Below are positions 49,147 to 57,985 of a DNA stretch of 64,000 nucleotides, piece by piece. The notes under the pieces were generated by a model. It searched no databases. It worked only from the letters and a program-made list of their open reading frames with translations, and was not told the DNA's origin. Positions within the stretch are counted from its first letter, which is position 1. Each line of letters starts with the position of its first letter. The DNA is from Proteus appendicitidis (GTDB lineage: Bacteria > Pseudomonadota > Gammaproteobacteria > Enterobacterales > Enterobacteriaceae). The stretch is taken from positions 682,001 to 746,000 of the forward strand of contig NZ_CP127389.1 of NCBI RefSeq assembly GCF_030271835.1, in the 5' to 3' direction. Made by a program: the position numbers and the translations under genes.

Positions 49147-49385
49147 GCCAGAAAGACACCATTATTCCTGATTATCGTCTAGATATGGTCGGTGAACCTT
49201 GTCCTTACCCTGCGGTGGCAACGCTTGAAGCTATGCCATCACTGAAAAAAGGCGAGATTTTAGAAGTGGTCAGTGATTGCCCTCAATCAATCAACAATAT
49301 TCCACTTGATGCTAAAAACTACGGTTATACCGTGTTAGATATTCAACAAGATGGTCCGACTATTCGTTATTTAATTCAAAAATAA
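49143..49385 (+). CDS. yedF: TusA-family sulfur carrier protein YedF
   Basis: The 80-residue cytoplasmic protein of the TusA/SirA family has the sulfur-relay cysteine in GEPCPYPAVATLEAMP. The rest (EILEVVSDCPQSINNIP, GYTVLDIQQDGPTIRYLIQK) is nearly that of E. coli YedF. It is probably the cytoplasmic acceptor of the sulfur or selenium species brought in by YedE, as TsuB is for TsuA. The role is inferred from the family and the pairing. Confidence 0.93.
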   Translation: MSQKDTIIPDYRLDMVGEPCPYPAVATLEAMPSLKKGEILEVVSDCPQSINNIPLDAKNYGYTVLDIQQDGPTIRYLIQK

Positions 49386-49404
49386 TCTTTATTTTTCATT
49401 AAAT

Positions 49405-49443
49405 AAAAAACAGCCTATACATGAGAATGATAGGCTGTTTTCT
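49405..49443. terminator. Bidirectional terminator between yedF and rdgC
   Basis: Arms aaaacagcctat and ataggctgtttt flank an 11-nt loop, with A and T runs outside. Confidence 0.85.
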
Positions 49444-49455
49444 TGAATAACATTA

Positions 49456-50364
49456 TTACTCTGCTTCGCCACCTAAGACTTCGGTGACGCGTTCAATTAA
49501 AGCGCTGAGTTCACCGGTCATTAAAATAAAGTCGGCATCAAAACGTTGGGCAAAATCGGCTTTATCGATATCATCATTTTGCTCACGCAAAGTTTCACTA
49601 AATTTAATGCGTTTGATAGAACCGTCATCACAAAGCATAAATTGCAGGCGATCTTCCCAATCTACAGAGAGTTTGGTAACAAATTTACCCGCTTCTATAT
49701 GTGTCGCAATTTCATCAGAAACTAATTCTTGTTTCTTACAACGAATCACGCCACCTTCATCTAGTACCGCTTTTAGTTCTGCTTCATCCATCAAGGTAAA
49801 ACCAGCAGGGAGTTCTCCAGAGCGTACCCACTCCGTCATTTTTAATTCAACGGATTCATTAAAGTTCAAAGGAACAACCGGTAACGAACCTAAGGTTTTA
49901 CGTAATAATGCTAGATTGTCTTCGGCACGTTTTGCGCTGCCTGAATCAACAATAACGAGTTGTTTTTCTAAATCGAGCCAAATAAACGTTTGTGAAAATT
50001 TACTAAAAGCCCGAGGAAGCAAAGTATGCACAACTTCATCTTTTAGAGTCGCTTTCTCTGTTTTTTTCAGTTTGCGCCCTTGTTCACCTTCAAGCTTTTC
50101 AACTTTATCTTGTAAGGCATTTTTAATTACAGTGGCAGGTAGGATTTTGTCTTCTTTTCGGGCGCAGATCATCACTTGCTTGCCAGCAACATGGATAAGC
50201 GCTTCACCGCGATCACCCATTGGCGAAACCCAACCTGTTTTGGTCATATCTTGGCTGCTACAAGGTGTGAATGCCAATGAAGCAAGCTGTTGTTCTAACT
50301 CATCCATTGACAGCGCTATCTCTTTATTTAAGCGATAGACCAAAATATTTTTAAACCACAGCAT
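49456..50364 (-). CDS. rdgC: Recombination-associated protein RdgC
   Basis: RdgC is a ring-forming nucleoid-associated DNA-binding protein that limits RecA activity. The 302 residues match E. coli (303): start [19 protein letters not shown], middle [19 protein letters not shown] and [17 protein letters not shown], end [21 protein letters not shown] ribosome binding site aagggga precedes the ATG. It is monocistronic and convergent with yedEF. Confidence 0.96.
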   Translation of the reverse strand: MLWFKNILVYRLNKEIALSMDELEQQLASLAFTPCSSQDMTKTGWVSPMGDRGEALIHVAGKQVMICARKEDKILPATVIKNALQDKVEKLEGEQGRKLKKTEKATLKDEVVHTLLPRAFSKFSQTFIWLDLEKQLVIVDSGSAKRAEDNLALLRKTLGSLPVVPLNFNESVELKMTEWVRSGELPAGFTLMDEAELKAVLDEGGVIRCKKQELVSDEIATHIEAGKFVTKLSVDWEDRLQFMLCDDGSIKRIKFSETLREQNDDIDKADFAQRFDADFILMTGELSALIERVTEVLGGEAE

Positions 50365-50598
50365 CTGACATTCCCCTTAATCATTATTTACCGCAATATG
50401 ATACTGAATGTTTAGGGTATCTAAAAGGTAATATCCCTTAAAAGAAAATCTATATGGTGTTATTGAATAAAAAGATAAAAAAAGCTGAAACGAATAATTA
50501 GTAAATCTACTCTATGATAATGCGTATTATTCTTATTTAAATTAAATTGATTAAGAATATTGATAATGAAATAACATGATTTTTAGCACAAGTCATTA

Positions 50599-50614
50599 TG
50601 TGACAATAATCACA
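50599..50614 (+). promoter_or_regulatory. CRP-like site 1
   Basis: tgtgacaataatcaca is a perfect match to the half-sites TGTGA-N6-TCACA. Confidence 0.7.
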
Positions 50615-50713
50615 AGATTTTATTTCCACACTGTTTTTTGTTTACAAACTGAAATCACTTTCAGATTTATCCCTGCATTAATTTACAAAACAAAAATATT
50701 CTTGACGCTCTAT

Positions 50714-50729
50714 TGTGATTATTATCACA
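50714..50729 (+). promoter_or_regulatory. CRP-like site 2
   Basis: tgtgattattatcaca is a perfect match to the half-sites TGTGA-N6-TCACA. Confidence 0.75.
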
Positions 50730-50770
50730 AAATAAGGAAAATATAGGGGTGAGTTTTTCACACTGAACGA

Positions 50771-50786
50771 AGTGATTAAGATCACA
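50771..50786 (+). promoter_or_regulatory. CRP-like site 3
   Basis: agtgattaagatcaca matches TGTGA-N6-TCACA with one mismatch, 57 bp after site 2. Confidence 0.6.
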
Positions 50787-51283
50787 AATATTGATCTTTT
50801 TTTTTCAAATATTGTTAAAAGAGCACAATTGGGCTTTTTATATTAACCATTGTAATAGTTTAGATTTTATAATGTTTCATTAGGTTTTGTTGTTACTTGT
50901 ACGTATTGATTAGATATTGTGATTGAATAGCATTCTTGTGCTCCTCTTTTTAATATTTACAGATAATTATTCTTTTTATGATGGCGTGTTACTCGTTACC
51001 ACTAGTTAAATTGTATTTAAATTCGACTTTGCCTTTATTTAAATAAGAAATAAATATAAAGATAAAAAATTATTAATTAGGAATAACAATATTTAAATCT
51101 TTAGTGTTATTTATTTAGTGGTTAAAATTAATACTTCCTTTTAAATATATTAAATAGGGGGATAAATTTTTTATTAGCAAAAAAAAGAGTCTTATAAAGA
51201 AATGAAATATAAAAGAAAAATCTAAAAATGCTATTTTTTAAAAGTTGATTAAGTTCAAAAAACACGTATCTTTACCTTTAATT

Positions 51284-51299
51284 GTGATACCTATCACTT
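51284..51299 (+). promoter_or_regulatory. CRP-like site 4
   Basis: tgtgatacctatcact matches TGTGA-N6-TCACA with one mismatch, about 400 bp before the porin start. Confidence 0.6.
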
Positions 51300-51692
51300 G
51301 GGCATGTAACCATGAAAATGCACATTGGTGTAATTGTGGGCTACATCACGAAAGCAGGGCTTTTTTTTGAGTAACATGCCTTCGAAAACTCAACAACCTA
51401 TTTCTTTTCCTAACAGAAATAAAAGCAATGCCCTTATTTAAATATAATGAGGATATTATTTTTGTGTCTTATTGGTGATTACGTCTGTGTCAAGGAAATT
51501 AAAACCTTTAAGAAGATTTTGTAGAGTCATAATTAGTAGCTATAAAAATTATCAATTGTGAGAGCGATTTTCTTTTTCGAAATTCGTGGCAGAGATCTTT
51601 TGTCTGAATCTCAGGTCAACTATATACGGCGGTATTATTTTTGACCTTAAAGAAAGTCATAAAACTATAGAAAATAGATGGGTATTTTAATC

Positions 51693-52886
51693 ATGAAAAG
51701 CTTGAAGCCTCTAGCAGCACTGGTTGGTTTGTTGGTTCTTTCTGGATCGGCAAACGCGGTAAACGTGTATAACGATAAAGGTACACGTTTTGATGTAAAT
51801 GGTCAGTTCCGTTTAAAAACACAAGTGACTAGCCAAAATCACGAAATGAAAATGACGGATGATGGTAGCCGTATCGGTTTCTTTGGCTCGCATGAACTGA
51901 CTAACGATATCAAAGTATTTGGTAAATTAGAGTGGGGTTCAGACACTCAAAAAACAAACAGTGACAACCCTAAATCAAACTTTGAAATGTACAACCGTGT
52001 GGGTTATGTCGGTTTCTCTCACCGTGATTATGGTCAAATCCAGTTTGGTCGTACTTATATTCCAATCGACTGGGTGAAAAAATCAAGCTACGGCTATGGT
52101 AACACTGGTGTGTTCTACTTTAGCGATGTATTAGGTCGCTCAGTAGGTTATTCTGGTGGTGAAACTAGTGTTAATGGTAAATATGTAAATACCAACGGTG
52201 TCGGTAAAAATAACTTTATGACCCGTTTACCACAAACTATTTTCTTAGAAACTAACCGTTACGAAGGCTTTAAATTAGCTGGTACTGTAACTGGTAAAAC
52301 AGGTGATGATGGTCGTCGTGTTGCAGGTGATATCACTCGTGCTTACTCATTAGTTGGTTTCTATAAATCAACTTTCGGCTTAGAGTTTGATGCGGGTTAT
52401 TCAGCAGCTAAAGGTGAAGCAAACAATACTGGACCAAATAAAGATAAAACACCTGAAAACAGTATTTTAGCTTTTGGTGCTGAATACTTCTTCCCAGGTC
52501 GTGAATTCTCTATCGGTTTAGACTATGGTCAATCTCGTGGTAAAAACCCAGGTTTAGCACTGTATTCAGACCAAGCTCCTCGTGGCTGGAACTCTGTTAA
52601 AGGCGACTGGAAAGCAGATTTATATGGTGTTGGTGTGAAATGGCACTGGGATCGTATCGAAAGTGGTATGTATGCGGGTTACTACCTGCGTGATGGCGAT
52701 GCCAATACATTCAACTACAAAAAAGAAACCTATACTATGGGTGTAGATAAACGTTTTGCTGTATCTAAATACAACAACTTACGTTTATTCGCTGAAGTTG
52801 CATATGATGATGCACGTAGCGAAAACCCGAAATATGAAGATAAAAAACAATATATCTTCGAAACTGGTATGCGTCTGTACTTCTAG
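51693..52886 (+). CDS. Outer-membrane porin of the OmpC/OmpF family
   Basis: This is a general-porin-type 16-strand barrel. The start is ATG 51693, giving the signal peptide MKSLKPLAALVGLLVLSGSA ending in NA before VNVYNDKG; an ATG at 51678 would add five residues. The 397 residues are longer than E. coli OmpF (362). Typical parts are RFDVNGQFRLK, DGSRIGFFGSHELT, QIQFGRTYIPIDW near loop 3 and a C-terminal phenylalanine (ETGMRLYF). It is the first gene of a set with cpdB, an RNase T2-like gene and a 5'-nucleotidase gene, suggesting entry of nucleotides or oligonucleotides. That link is inferred. Confidence 0.88.
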   Translation: MKSLKPLAALVGLLVLSGSANAVNVYNDKGTRFDVNGQFRLKTQVTSQNHEMKMTDDGSRIGFFGSHELTNDIKVFGKLEWGSDTQKTNSDNPKSNFEMYNRVGYVGFSHRDYGQIQFGRTYIPIDWVKKSSYGYGNTGVFYFSDVLGRSVGYSGGETSVNGKYVNTNGVGKNNFMTRLPQTIFLETNRYEGFKLAGTVTGKTGDDGRRVAGDITRAYSLVGFYKSTFGLEFDAGYSAAKGEANNTGPNKDKTPENSILAFGAEYFFPGREFSIGLDYGQSRGKNPGLALYSDQAPRGWNSVKGDWKADLYGVGVKWHWDRIESGMYAGYYLRDGDANTFNYKKETYTMGVDKRFAVSKYNNLRLFAEVAYDDARSENPKYEDKKQYIFETGMRLYF

Positions 52887-52924
52887 TCCTGACAAAAGCA
52901 TTACCGTTTGATAGAAGTAACCAA

Positions 52925-52946
52925 AGGAGAGCGATTTCGCTCTCCT
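52925..52946 (+). other. Intercistronic hairpin between the porin gene and cpdB
   Basis: A perfect 9-bp stem (aggagagcg / cgctctcct) with loop attt lies 40 bp after the porin stop and has no T-run. It may protect the porin message and leave partial read-through into cpdB. Confidence 0.5.
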
Positions 52947-52972
52947 GTTAACCAATATATAAGGGGTGTGTA

Positions 52973-54928
52973 ATGGTTAAGAATGTGTTGAAAATTTCAA
53001 CATTAGCAATGTTTGTCGCATTCAACGTGAATGCTGCGACAGTCGATCTTCGTATTATGGAGACGTCTGATGTTCACAGTAACTTAATCGACTTTGACTA
53101 CTTCAAAGACAAACCAACAGAACAGTTTGGTTATGTCCGTACTGCTAATTTAATTAAAGCAGCAAAAGCTGAAGCAACCAATGCGATTTTAGTTGATAAC
53201 GGCGACTTGATCCAAGGTAGCCCGCTGGCTGACTATCAAGCAGCTAAAGGCTTAGAAAAAGGCGAATCTCATCCAGCTCACCAGCTGATGAACACCATGG
53301 GCTACACAGTAGGTAACTTTGGTAACCATGAATTTAACTATGGTTTAGATTACCTGAAAAAAGCCATTGCCGGTGCTAAATTCCCTTACATCAACGCCAA
53401 CGTGATGGATGCGAAAACAGGCAAAAACTATTTCACACCTTATATCATTGTTGATACACCAGTAAAAGATCGTGATGGTAAAGAACACACTATCAAGATT
53501 GGTTATATCGGCTTCGTTCCACCACAGATCTTAATCTGGGATAAAGCCAATCTGGATGGTAAGGTCGTTGTAAACGATATTACAGAAACAGCGAAAAAAT
53601 TCGTCCCTCAAATGAAAAAAGAGGGTGCTGACCTGATTGTGGCTATTCCTCACTCTGGTTTTGCGTCAGAGCCGTACAAAGCAATGGCTGAAAACTCTGT
53701 TTATTATTTAAGTGAAGTTGAAGGCATCAATGCAATCATGTTTGGTCACGCTCATGGCGTATTCCCAAGCAAAGAATTTGAAGGCATTAAAGGTGTTGAT
53801 GTTGCTAAAGGTACTGTAAATGGCGTTCCTGCAGTTATGCCTGGCCAATGGGGTGATCACTTAGGTGTCGTTGATATGGTTATCAACAACGACAGCGGTA
53901 AATGGGTGATGACACAAGCAACAGGTGAAGCGCGTCCTATCTTTGATAAAGCAAACAAAAAAGCATTAGTTGAACGTGATGCTGAGTTAGCGCAAATCAT
54001 CGAAAAAGCACACCAAGGCACCCGTGATTTCGTGGGTAAACACATTGGTAAAGCTTCTGCCAACATGTACAGCTTCTTAGCATTAGTACAAAGCGATCCA
54101 ACTGTACAAATCGTGAATGATGCACAAGTTGATTACACCAAACACTTTATTCAAGGTGATCCGAACTTAGACGGTTTACCAGTATTAGGTGCAGCTGCGC
54201 CATTTAAAGCGGGTGGTCGTAAAAATGCACCAGCAGACTTCGTCGAAGTTGAAAAAGGTGACTTAACATTCCGTAACGCGGCAGACTTATATCTGTATCC
54301 AAACACATTAGTGGTTGTTAAAGCGACCGGTGCTGATGTTGTTGAGTGGTTAGAATGTTCAGCAGGTATGTGGAACCAAGTTGATCCTAACTCAACTAAA
54401 CCACAAGAACTGATCAACTGGGATGGTTTCCGTACTTATAACTTCGACACTATTAGTGGTGTGAACTATAAAGTTGACTTAACTCAACCAGCTAAATATG
54501 ACGTTGATTGCCAAGTCGTTAATAAAGATGCGAACCGTATCAAAGAAGTGACTTATGAAGGCAAACCAATCGATCCTAAAGCAACATTCCTGATCGCAAC
54601 CAATAACTATCGTGGATACGGCGGTAAGTTTGCAGGTACTGGTGAAGCCAATATTGCGTTTGCATCTCCAGATGAAAACCGTGCAATCTTAGCTTCTTAC
54701 ATTGCTAAACAAACGAAAGAAAAAGGCGAAGTTGCAACTAAAGCAGCTAACAACTGGTCATTCTTACCTATTAAGACTGACAAAGCATTAGATGTACGTT
54801 TTGAAACTTCTCCAAGTGAAAAAGCGGCTGCATTTATTAAAGATTTCTCTCAATATCCAATGACCTTTGTGGAAAATGATGAAATCGGTTTTGCAATTTA
54901 CAAAATTGATTTAACTGAGAAGAAATAA
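52973..54928 (+). CDS. cpdB: Periplasmic 2',3'-cyclic-nucleotide phosphodiesterase / 3'-nucleotidase
   Basis: CpdB converts 2',3'-cyclic nucleotides to 3'-nucleotides and then to nucleosides and phosphate. The 651-residue precursor (E. coli 647) has a signal peptide ending NVNA. The metallophosphatase domain shows [35 protein letters not shown] and [10 protein letters not shown]. The C-terminal nucleotidase domain has the substrate motif [10 protein letters not shown] ribosome binding site aagggg precedes ATG 52973. Its products and substrates link it to the RNase T2-like gene just downstream, which makes 2',3'-cyclic ends. Confidence 0.95.
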   Translation: MVKNVLKISTLAMFVAFNVNAATVDLRIMETSDVHSNLIDFDYFKDKPTEQFGYVRTANLIKAAKAEATNAILVDNGDLIQGSPLADYQAAKGLEKGESHPAHQLMNTMGYTVGNFGNHEFNYGLDYLKKAIAGAKFPYINANVMDAKTGKNYFTPYIIVDTPVKDRDGKEHTIKIGYIGFVPPQILIWDKANLDGKVVVNDITETAKKFVPQMKKEGADLIVAIPHSGFASEPYKAMAENSVYYLSEVEGINAIMFGHAHGVFPSKEFEGIKGVDVAKGTVNGVPAVMPGQWGDHLGVVDMVINNDSGKWVMTQATGEARPIFDKANKKALVERDAELAQIIEKAHQGTRDFVGKHIGKASANMYSFLALVQSDPTVQIVNDAQVDYTKHFIQGDPNLDGLPVLGAAAPFKAGGRKNAPADFVEVEKGDLTFRNAADLYLYPNTLVVVKATGADVVEWLECSAGMWNQVDPNSTKPQELINWDGFRTYNFDTISGVNYKVDLTQPAKYDVDCQVVNKDANRIKEVTYEGKPIDPKATFLIATNNYRGYGGKFAGTGEANIAFASPDENRAILASYIAKQTKEKGEVATKAANNWSFLPIKTDKALDVRFETSPSEKAAAFIKDFSQYPMTFVENDEIGFAIYKIDLTEKK

Positions 54929-54937
54929 GCTATTAAG

Positions 54938-54962
54938 CCTGCCCATTCAGGGCAGGTTTTTC
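54938..54962 (+). terminator. Intrinsic terminator between cpdB and the RNase gene
   Basis: Stem cctgccc / gggcagg with loop attca is followed by ttttt, 10 bp after the cpdB stop. The next gene starts 50 bp later, so it may be partly read through or the RNase gene may have its own promoter (ttgaac at 54971 is a possible -35). Confidence 0.85.
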
Positions 54963-55013
54963 TTACCTTTTTGAACCAAGAGAGTAAAACTTATTGCTCT
55001 TTAAGGGGATTTT

Positions 55014-55790
55014 ATGCGCTTTATGAAGCTATTACCTGCAGCTTTTGCTTTAGTGCTAGCAGGATGTGCAACGCAAGCACCTGAAATTACAGAACCATTA
55101 AAACCTCAAGCTAAATTAGTTGAAGGCGTATCTTGTATTTTGCCTGATGCGCCAACAGCACCTTACGACTACATTGCTTCTAATGATCGCTATGGCCAAA
55201 ATAGCACAGCATCGACAGATTACTTTAAGTTAGCGATTAACTACTCACCGGCTTTTTGTGATTATAAAAGTAATAACATTAAACGTTTAAATAACGATAA
55301 TGAAAAAGATCGTGCAAAACGTGAGTACGATAAATTTGAAATCCAGTGTTTCTCTGATAACAAATTTGGCTGGATAGTTCATGGGCTGTGGGCTGAAACC
55401 TGTGATGGTAAATCATGGGAAGAGTGCCGTGATTGGAAAGACATACGCAAGCATCCTCGTCTATGTAAAGGCGATTTACCACCTTTAGAATACTCTGCTA
55501 TCAAACCTTATCTGTGTGATTCTCCGGGTATCGACTTACTGCAAGGTGAGTGGGAAAAACATGGTGTGTGTGCTTTTGATACACCAGATGCATTCTTTGG
55601 TAAACAAAAAGAGTTGTATGAAGCGTTAGTATTACCAGAAGGCCGTCCTTCAAACAGTGCATTGATTAAGTTCTTAAAAGAACACAATCCATCACTGAAG
55701 GATAAAGAAATTCAAATTAATCGAGATGAATTCTATATCTGTTATAGCAAAGATTTCGAAGTAATTGATTGTCCGAAACGTGAATTTTGA
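55014..55790 (+). CDS. Ribonuclease T2-family lipoprotein (RNase I type)
   Basis: The 258-residue enzyme should cut RNA through 2',3'-cyclic phosphate intermediates in the envelope. The N-terminus has a lipobox (LVLAGC, cysteine near residue 18), so it is probably membrane-anchored rather than soluble like E. coli RNase I. The two conserved active-site segments are present: GWIVHGLWAETC (CAS I, catalytic His) and EWEKHGVCA (CAS II, catalytic Glu, Lys and His). Several cysteines suggest disulfides. ATG 55014 follows aaggggatttt; ATG 55023 is possible. It lies between two periplasmic nucleotidase genes. Confidence 0.88.
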   Translation: MRFMKLLPAAFALVLAGCATQAPEITEPLKPQAKLVEGVSCILPDAPTAPYDYIASNDRYGQNSTASTDYFKLAINYSPAFCDYKSNNIKRLNNDNEKDRAKREYDKFEIQCFSDNKFGWIVHGLWAETCDGKSWEECRDWKDIRKHPRLCKGDLPPLEYSAIKPYLCDSPGIDLLQGEWEKHGVCAFDTPDAFFGKQKELYEALVLPEGRPSNSALIKFLKEHNPSLKDKEIQINRDEFYICYSKDFEVIDCPKREF

Positions 55791-55809
55791 TCTTAGGGAT
55801 AAATTTTAA

Positions 55810-57432
55810 ATGAACCATAAATATAAACTCGTTGCACTAGCGGTAAGCTCTGTCTTATTAGCGGGTTGTGCAAAGAACTACGACGAAGCTAATGTTGTTG
55901 ATGTGCGTGTTATCGCAATGAACGACTTCCACGGTGCGCTAAAAGCGCCAGGTCCAAACAAACCTGGTGGCATCGAGCATATGGCAACATTAATCAAAGA
56001 AATGAAGAAAGATAACCCGAACAACATCGTTGTTGCCGCGGGTGACATGGTCGGTGCAAGCCCTCTGTTATCTTCAATGTTCCATGATGAGCCTTCTATC
56101 GAAGCATTATCATTAGCAGGCTTAGAAGCAACTTCTGTGGGTAACCACGAATTTGATAAAGGCATGGGCGAGTTACTGCGTAAGCAAAACGGTGGCTGCC
56201 ATCCAGTGACAGGTTGCCAAGGTCCAACTGAATTTAAAGGGGCTGATTTCCAATACTTATCAGCAAACGTAACTGTTAATGAAACAGGCAAAACGTTATT
56301 CCCTGAATATGTTATCAAAGAATTTAACGGTATCCCTGTTGCCTTTATTGGTGTCACTCTAGAAGGTACTGCTGCAATCGTAACGCCTAAAGGTACTGAA
56401 GGTTTAAGCTTCCATAACGAAGCAAAAACCATCAATGCATTAGTGCCTCAGTTAAAAGCACAAGGTGTTCAAGCGATTGGTGTATTAATTCACGAAGGCG
56501 CTGCACAACGTCGTGACGGTGGTCCTGTGAATATCAACGCATGTAATGGTATTACGGGCAAAGTTCTGGGTGTTGTTGAGCAATTAGATCCAGCGATTGA
56601 TTTCGTTGTAACAGGTCACACTCACCAAGCTTACAACTGTACAATTAACGGACGTTCAGTAACATCAGCGCAATCAAACGGTGCAATGTTAACGCGTATC
56701 GACCTGAAATTAGACAAAACAACAAAAGATGTTGTTGATGTTGAAGCACGTAATATTTGGGTTGATAACCGCAAATATGAAAAAGATCCAGCCGTTACCA
56801 AACTGTTAGAAGCTTACGAAAAAATCGCAACCCCATTAGCTAACCGTATTATCGGTAAGTTAGAAGGTAATTTAACTAAGCAAACTAACGATGCGGGTGA
56901 GTCTGCACTGGGTCAAGTGATTGCTGATGCGCATTTATACACTGCAAAACCAAAAGATATGGGTGGCGCACAAATCGCATTTATGAACAGCGGTGGTATT
57001 CGTGCTGATATGACAGGTGGCGATGTTTCTTATAACGCAATCTACACTGTACAGCCATTCTCTAACGTACTGTTAACTCAAACATTAACAGGTGAGCAAA
57101 TCAAACGCCTGTTAGAGCAACAATGGGATCGTTCACGTCCACAAGTGTTAGCGATTTCAGGTAACTTCCAGTACACATGGGATAGCAAAGCATCTAATGG
57201 TAACCGTGTTATCGTTGAATCAATGAAAATTGATGGCAAACCAGTAGATATGAAAGCGAATTACCGTGTTGTGGCTAACGAATACTTAGCAACGGGTGGT
57301 AGTAACTTCTCTGTACTGAAAGAAGGTAAAGATCCAGTTTACAGCGTGCCAGATGTTGATGCAGTCGTGAAATACTTTGCTGAGCAATCTCCTGTTGCTC
57401 AACCAAAAGCGAATAACATCACACGTAAATAA
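55810..57432 (+). CDS. 5'-nucleotidase-family lipoprotein (UshA-like)
   Basis: The 540-residue protein of the 5'-nucleotidase/metallophosphatase family should hydrolyse nucleoside monophosphates in the envelope. The signal ends in a lipobox (VLLAGC, cysteine near residue 20). The metal site is shown by IAMNDFHGAL, VAAGDMVGASPLL, VGNHEFDKG and TGHTHQAYN. The C-terminal domain has FMNSGGIRADMTGG and YLATGGSNF. UshA of E. coli is a soluble 550-residue periplasmic protein; this version is lipidated. It follows the RNase gene by 19 bp, so the two are cotranscribed. Confidence 0.9.
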   Translation: MNHKYKLVALAVSSVLLAGCAKNYDEANVVDVRVIAMNDFHGALKAPGPNKPGGIEHMATLIKEMKKDNPNNIVVAAGDMVGASPLLSSMFHDEPSIEALSLAGLEATSVGNHEFDKGMGELLRKQNGGCHPVTGCQGPTEFKGADFQYLSANVTVNETGKTLFPEYVIKEFNGIPVAFIGVTLEGTAAIVTPKGTEGLSFHNEAKTINALVPQLKAQGVQAIGVLIHEGAAQRRDGGPVNINACNGITGKVLGVVEQLDPAIDFVVTGHTHQAYNCTINGRSVTSAQSNGAMLTRIDLKLDKTTKDVVDVEARNIWVDNRKYEKDPAVTKLLEAYEKIATPLANRIIGKLEGNLTKQTNDAGESALGQVIADAHLYTAKPKDMGGAQIAFMNSGGIRADMTGGDVSYNAIYTVQPFSNVLLTQTLTGEQIKRLLEQQWDRSRPQVLAISGNFQYTWDSKASNGNRVIVESMKIDGKPVDMKANYRVVANEYLATGGSNFSVLKEGKDPVYSVPDVDAVVKYFAEQSPVAQPKANNITRK

Positions 57433-57493
57433 CGTATTTTCATACGCCTTGTGAAAATCGCACCTCTTATGGGAGGTGCGTAAATAAATAAAG

Positions 57494-57562
57494 AGAGCAA
57501 AGTGTTGAACACAAAGGGTCCATCCCTACCTTTGTATTCATTACGCACTTTGCTCTTTTTTT
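57494..57562 (+). terminator. Two-tier terminator after the nucleotidase operon
   Basis: An outer 11-bp stem (agagcaaagtg / cactttgctct) encloses an inner stem (acaaagg / cctttgt) and ends in a run of T. It is unusually long for an intrinsic terminator. Confidence 0.85.
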
Positions 57563-57684
57563 ATGTTTTTTATTCACCAATATGTGGGAATAAACATAAG
57601 AGTTAACGCCTTTACAATGGGTAGTTTGTGGTGTATTGTGTTATTTTGCGACAAAAGATTGCATTTTGTCGTCATTATAAAGAT

Positions 57685-57729
57685 CTAAACTTATAACGTT
57701 TTAATGTTATCAAGTTCTAAAGTTATAAC
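57685..57729 (+). promoter_or_regulatory. Direct repeats in the toxin-antitoxin promoter
   Basis: ctaaacttataac (57685) and ctaaagttataac (57717) are near-identical direct repeats 32 bp apart. Between them gttatcaag forms an imperfect inverted repeat with cttataac. They are good candidates for antitoxin (ribbon-helix-helix) binding sites giving autorepression. Confidence 0.55.
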
Positions 57730-57754
57730 TGCCGTGAGGCTTGGAGTGTAAGTA

Positions 57755-57985
57755 ATGGCTATTTCCGTAAGATTAGATGAAGACTTTGTGTCTGATGCTA
57801 AAATTCATGCGGAAGCGAAAAGCAGAAGTGTTCCTAAACAAATTGAACACTGGGCTAAAATAGGGCGTATAGCTGAAGATAACCCTGATCTGCCATATAG
57901 CTTTATCGAAGAATTGTTACTGGCACAGGCGGAAGTCGAAAACAAAAAGGTTTCTCGATATGTCCGAACCACAAAAAGAGATTGA
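57755..57985 (+). CDS. ParD-like antitoxin (ribbon-helix-helix type)
   Basis: The 76-residue protein begins MAISVRLDEDFVSDAKIHAE, a strand-helix pattern expected of a ribbon-helix-helix DNA-binding domain, with SVPKQIEHWAKIGRIAEDNP resembling the ParD-like antitoxin family. The C-terminal part should wrap the toxin. A ribosome binding site ttggag lies 8 bp before ATG 57755. It overlaps the toxin gene by 26 bp, as usual for coupled type II pairs. Confidence 0.8.
   Translation: MAISVRLDEDFVSDAKIHAEAKSRSVPKQIEHWAKIGRIAEDNPDLPYSFIEELLLAQAEVENKKVSRYVRTTKRD

Larger units (their letters stand above)
50365..51692. other. 1.3-kb AT-rich control region between rdgC and the porin gene
   Basis: No protein gene is seen. 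The region holds four CRP-like palindromes (50599, 50714, 50771, 51284), and a short hairpin plus T-run (aaagc agg gcttt, then T) near 51352-51368. A 7-bp inverted repeat ggcatgt ... acatgcc (51301 and 51374) lies just downstream of the fourth CRP site. The rest is AT-rich without clear elements. The last 150 bp should contain the porin promoter and leader. Confidence 0.6.
57433..57754. other. Intergenic region between the nucleotidase gene and the toxin-antitoxin pair
   Basis: It contains a GC-rich hairpin (cgcacctc ... gaggtgcg, about 57460-57480), a long terminator structure (57494-57562) and, from 57660, the promoter and operator repeats of the toxin-antitoxin operon. No gene is seen. Confidence 0.7.

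Noticed and set aside
49484..50338. 284-codon open frame on the plus strand opposite rdgC
   Set aside because: rdgC on the minus strand is unmistakable; the opposite frame is Ser/Ile-rich, matches no family I know and has no ribosome binding site.
55878..56435. 185-codon minus-strand frame inside the 5'-nucleotidase gene
   Set aside because: It lies opposite the conserved metal-site coding region of the 5'-nucleotidase and has no gene-like features.
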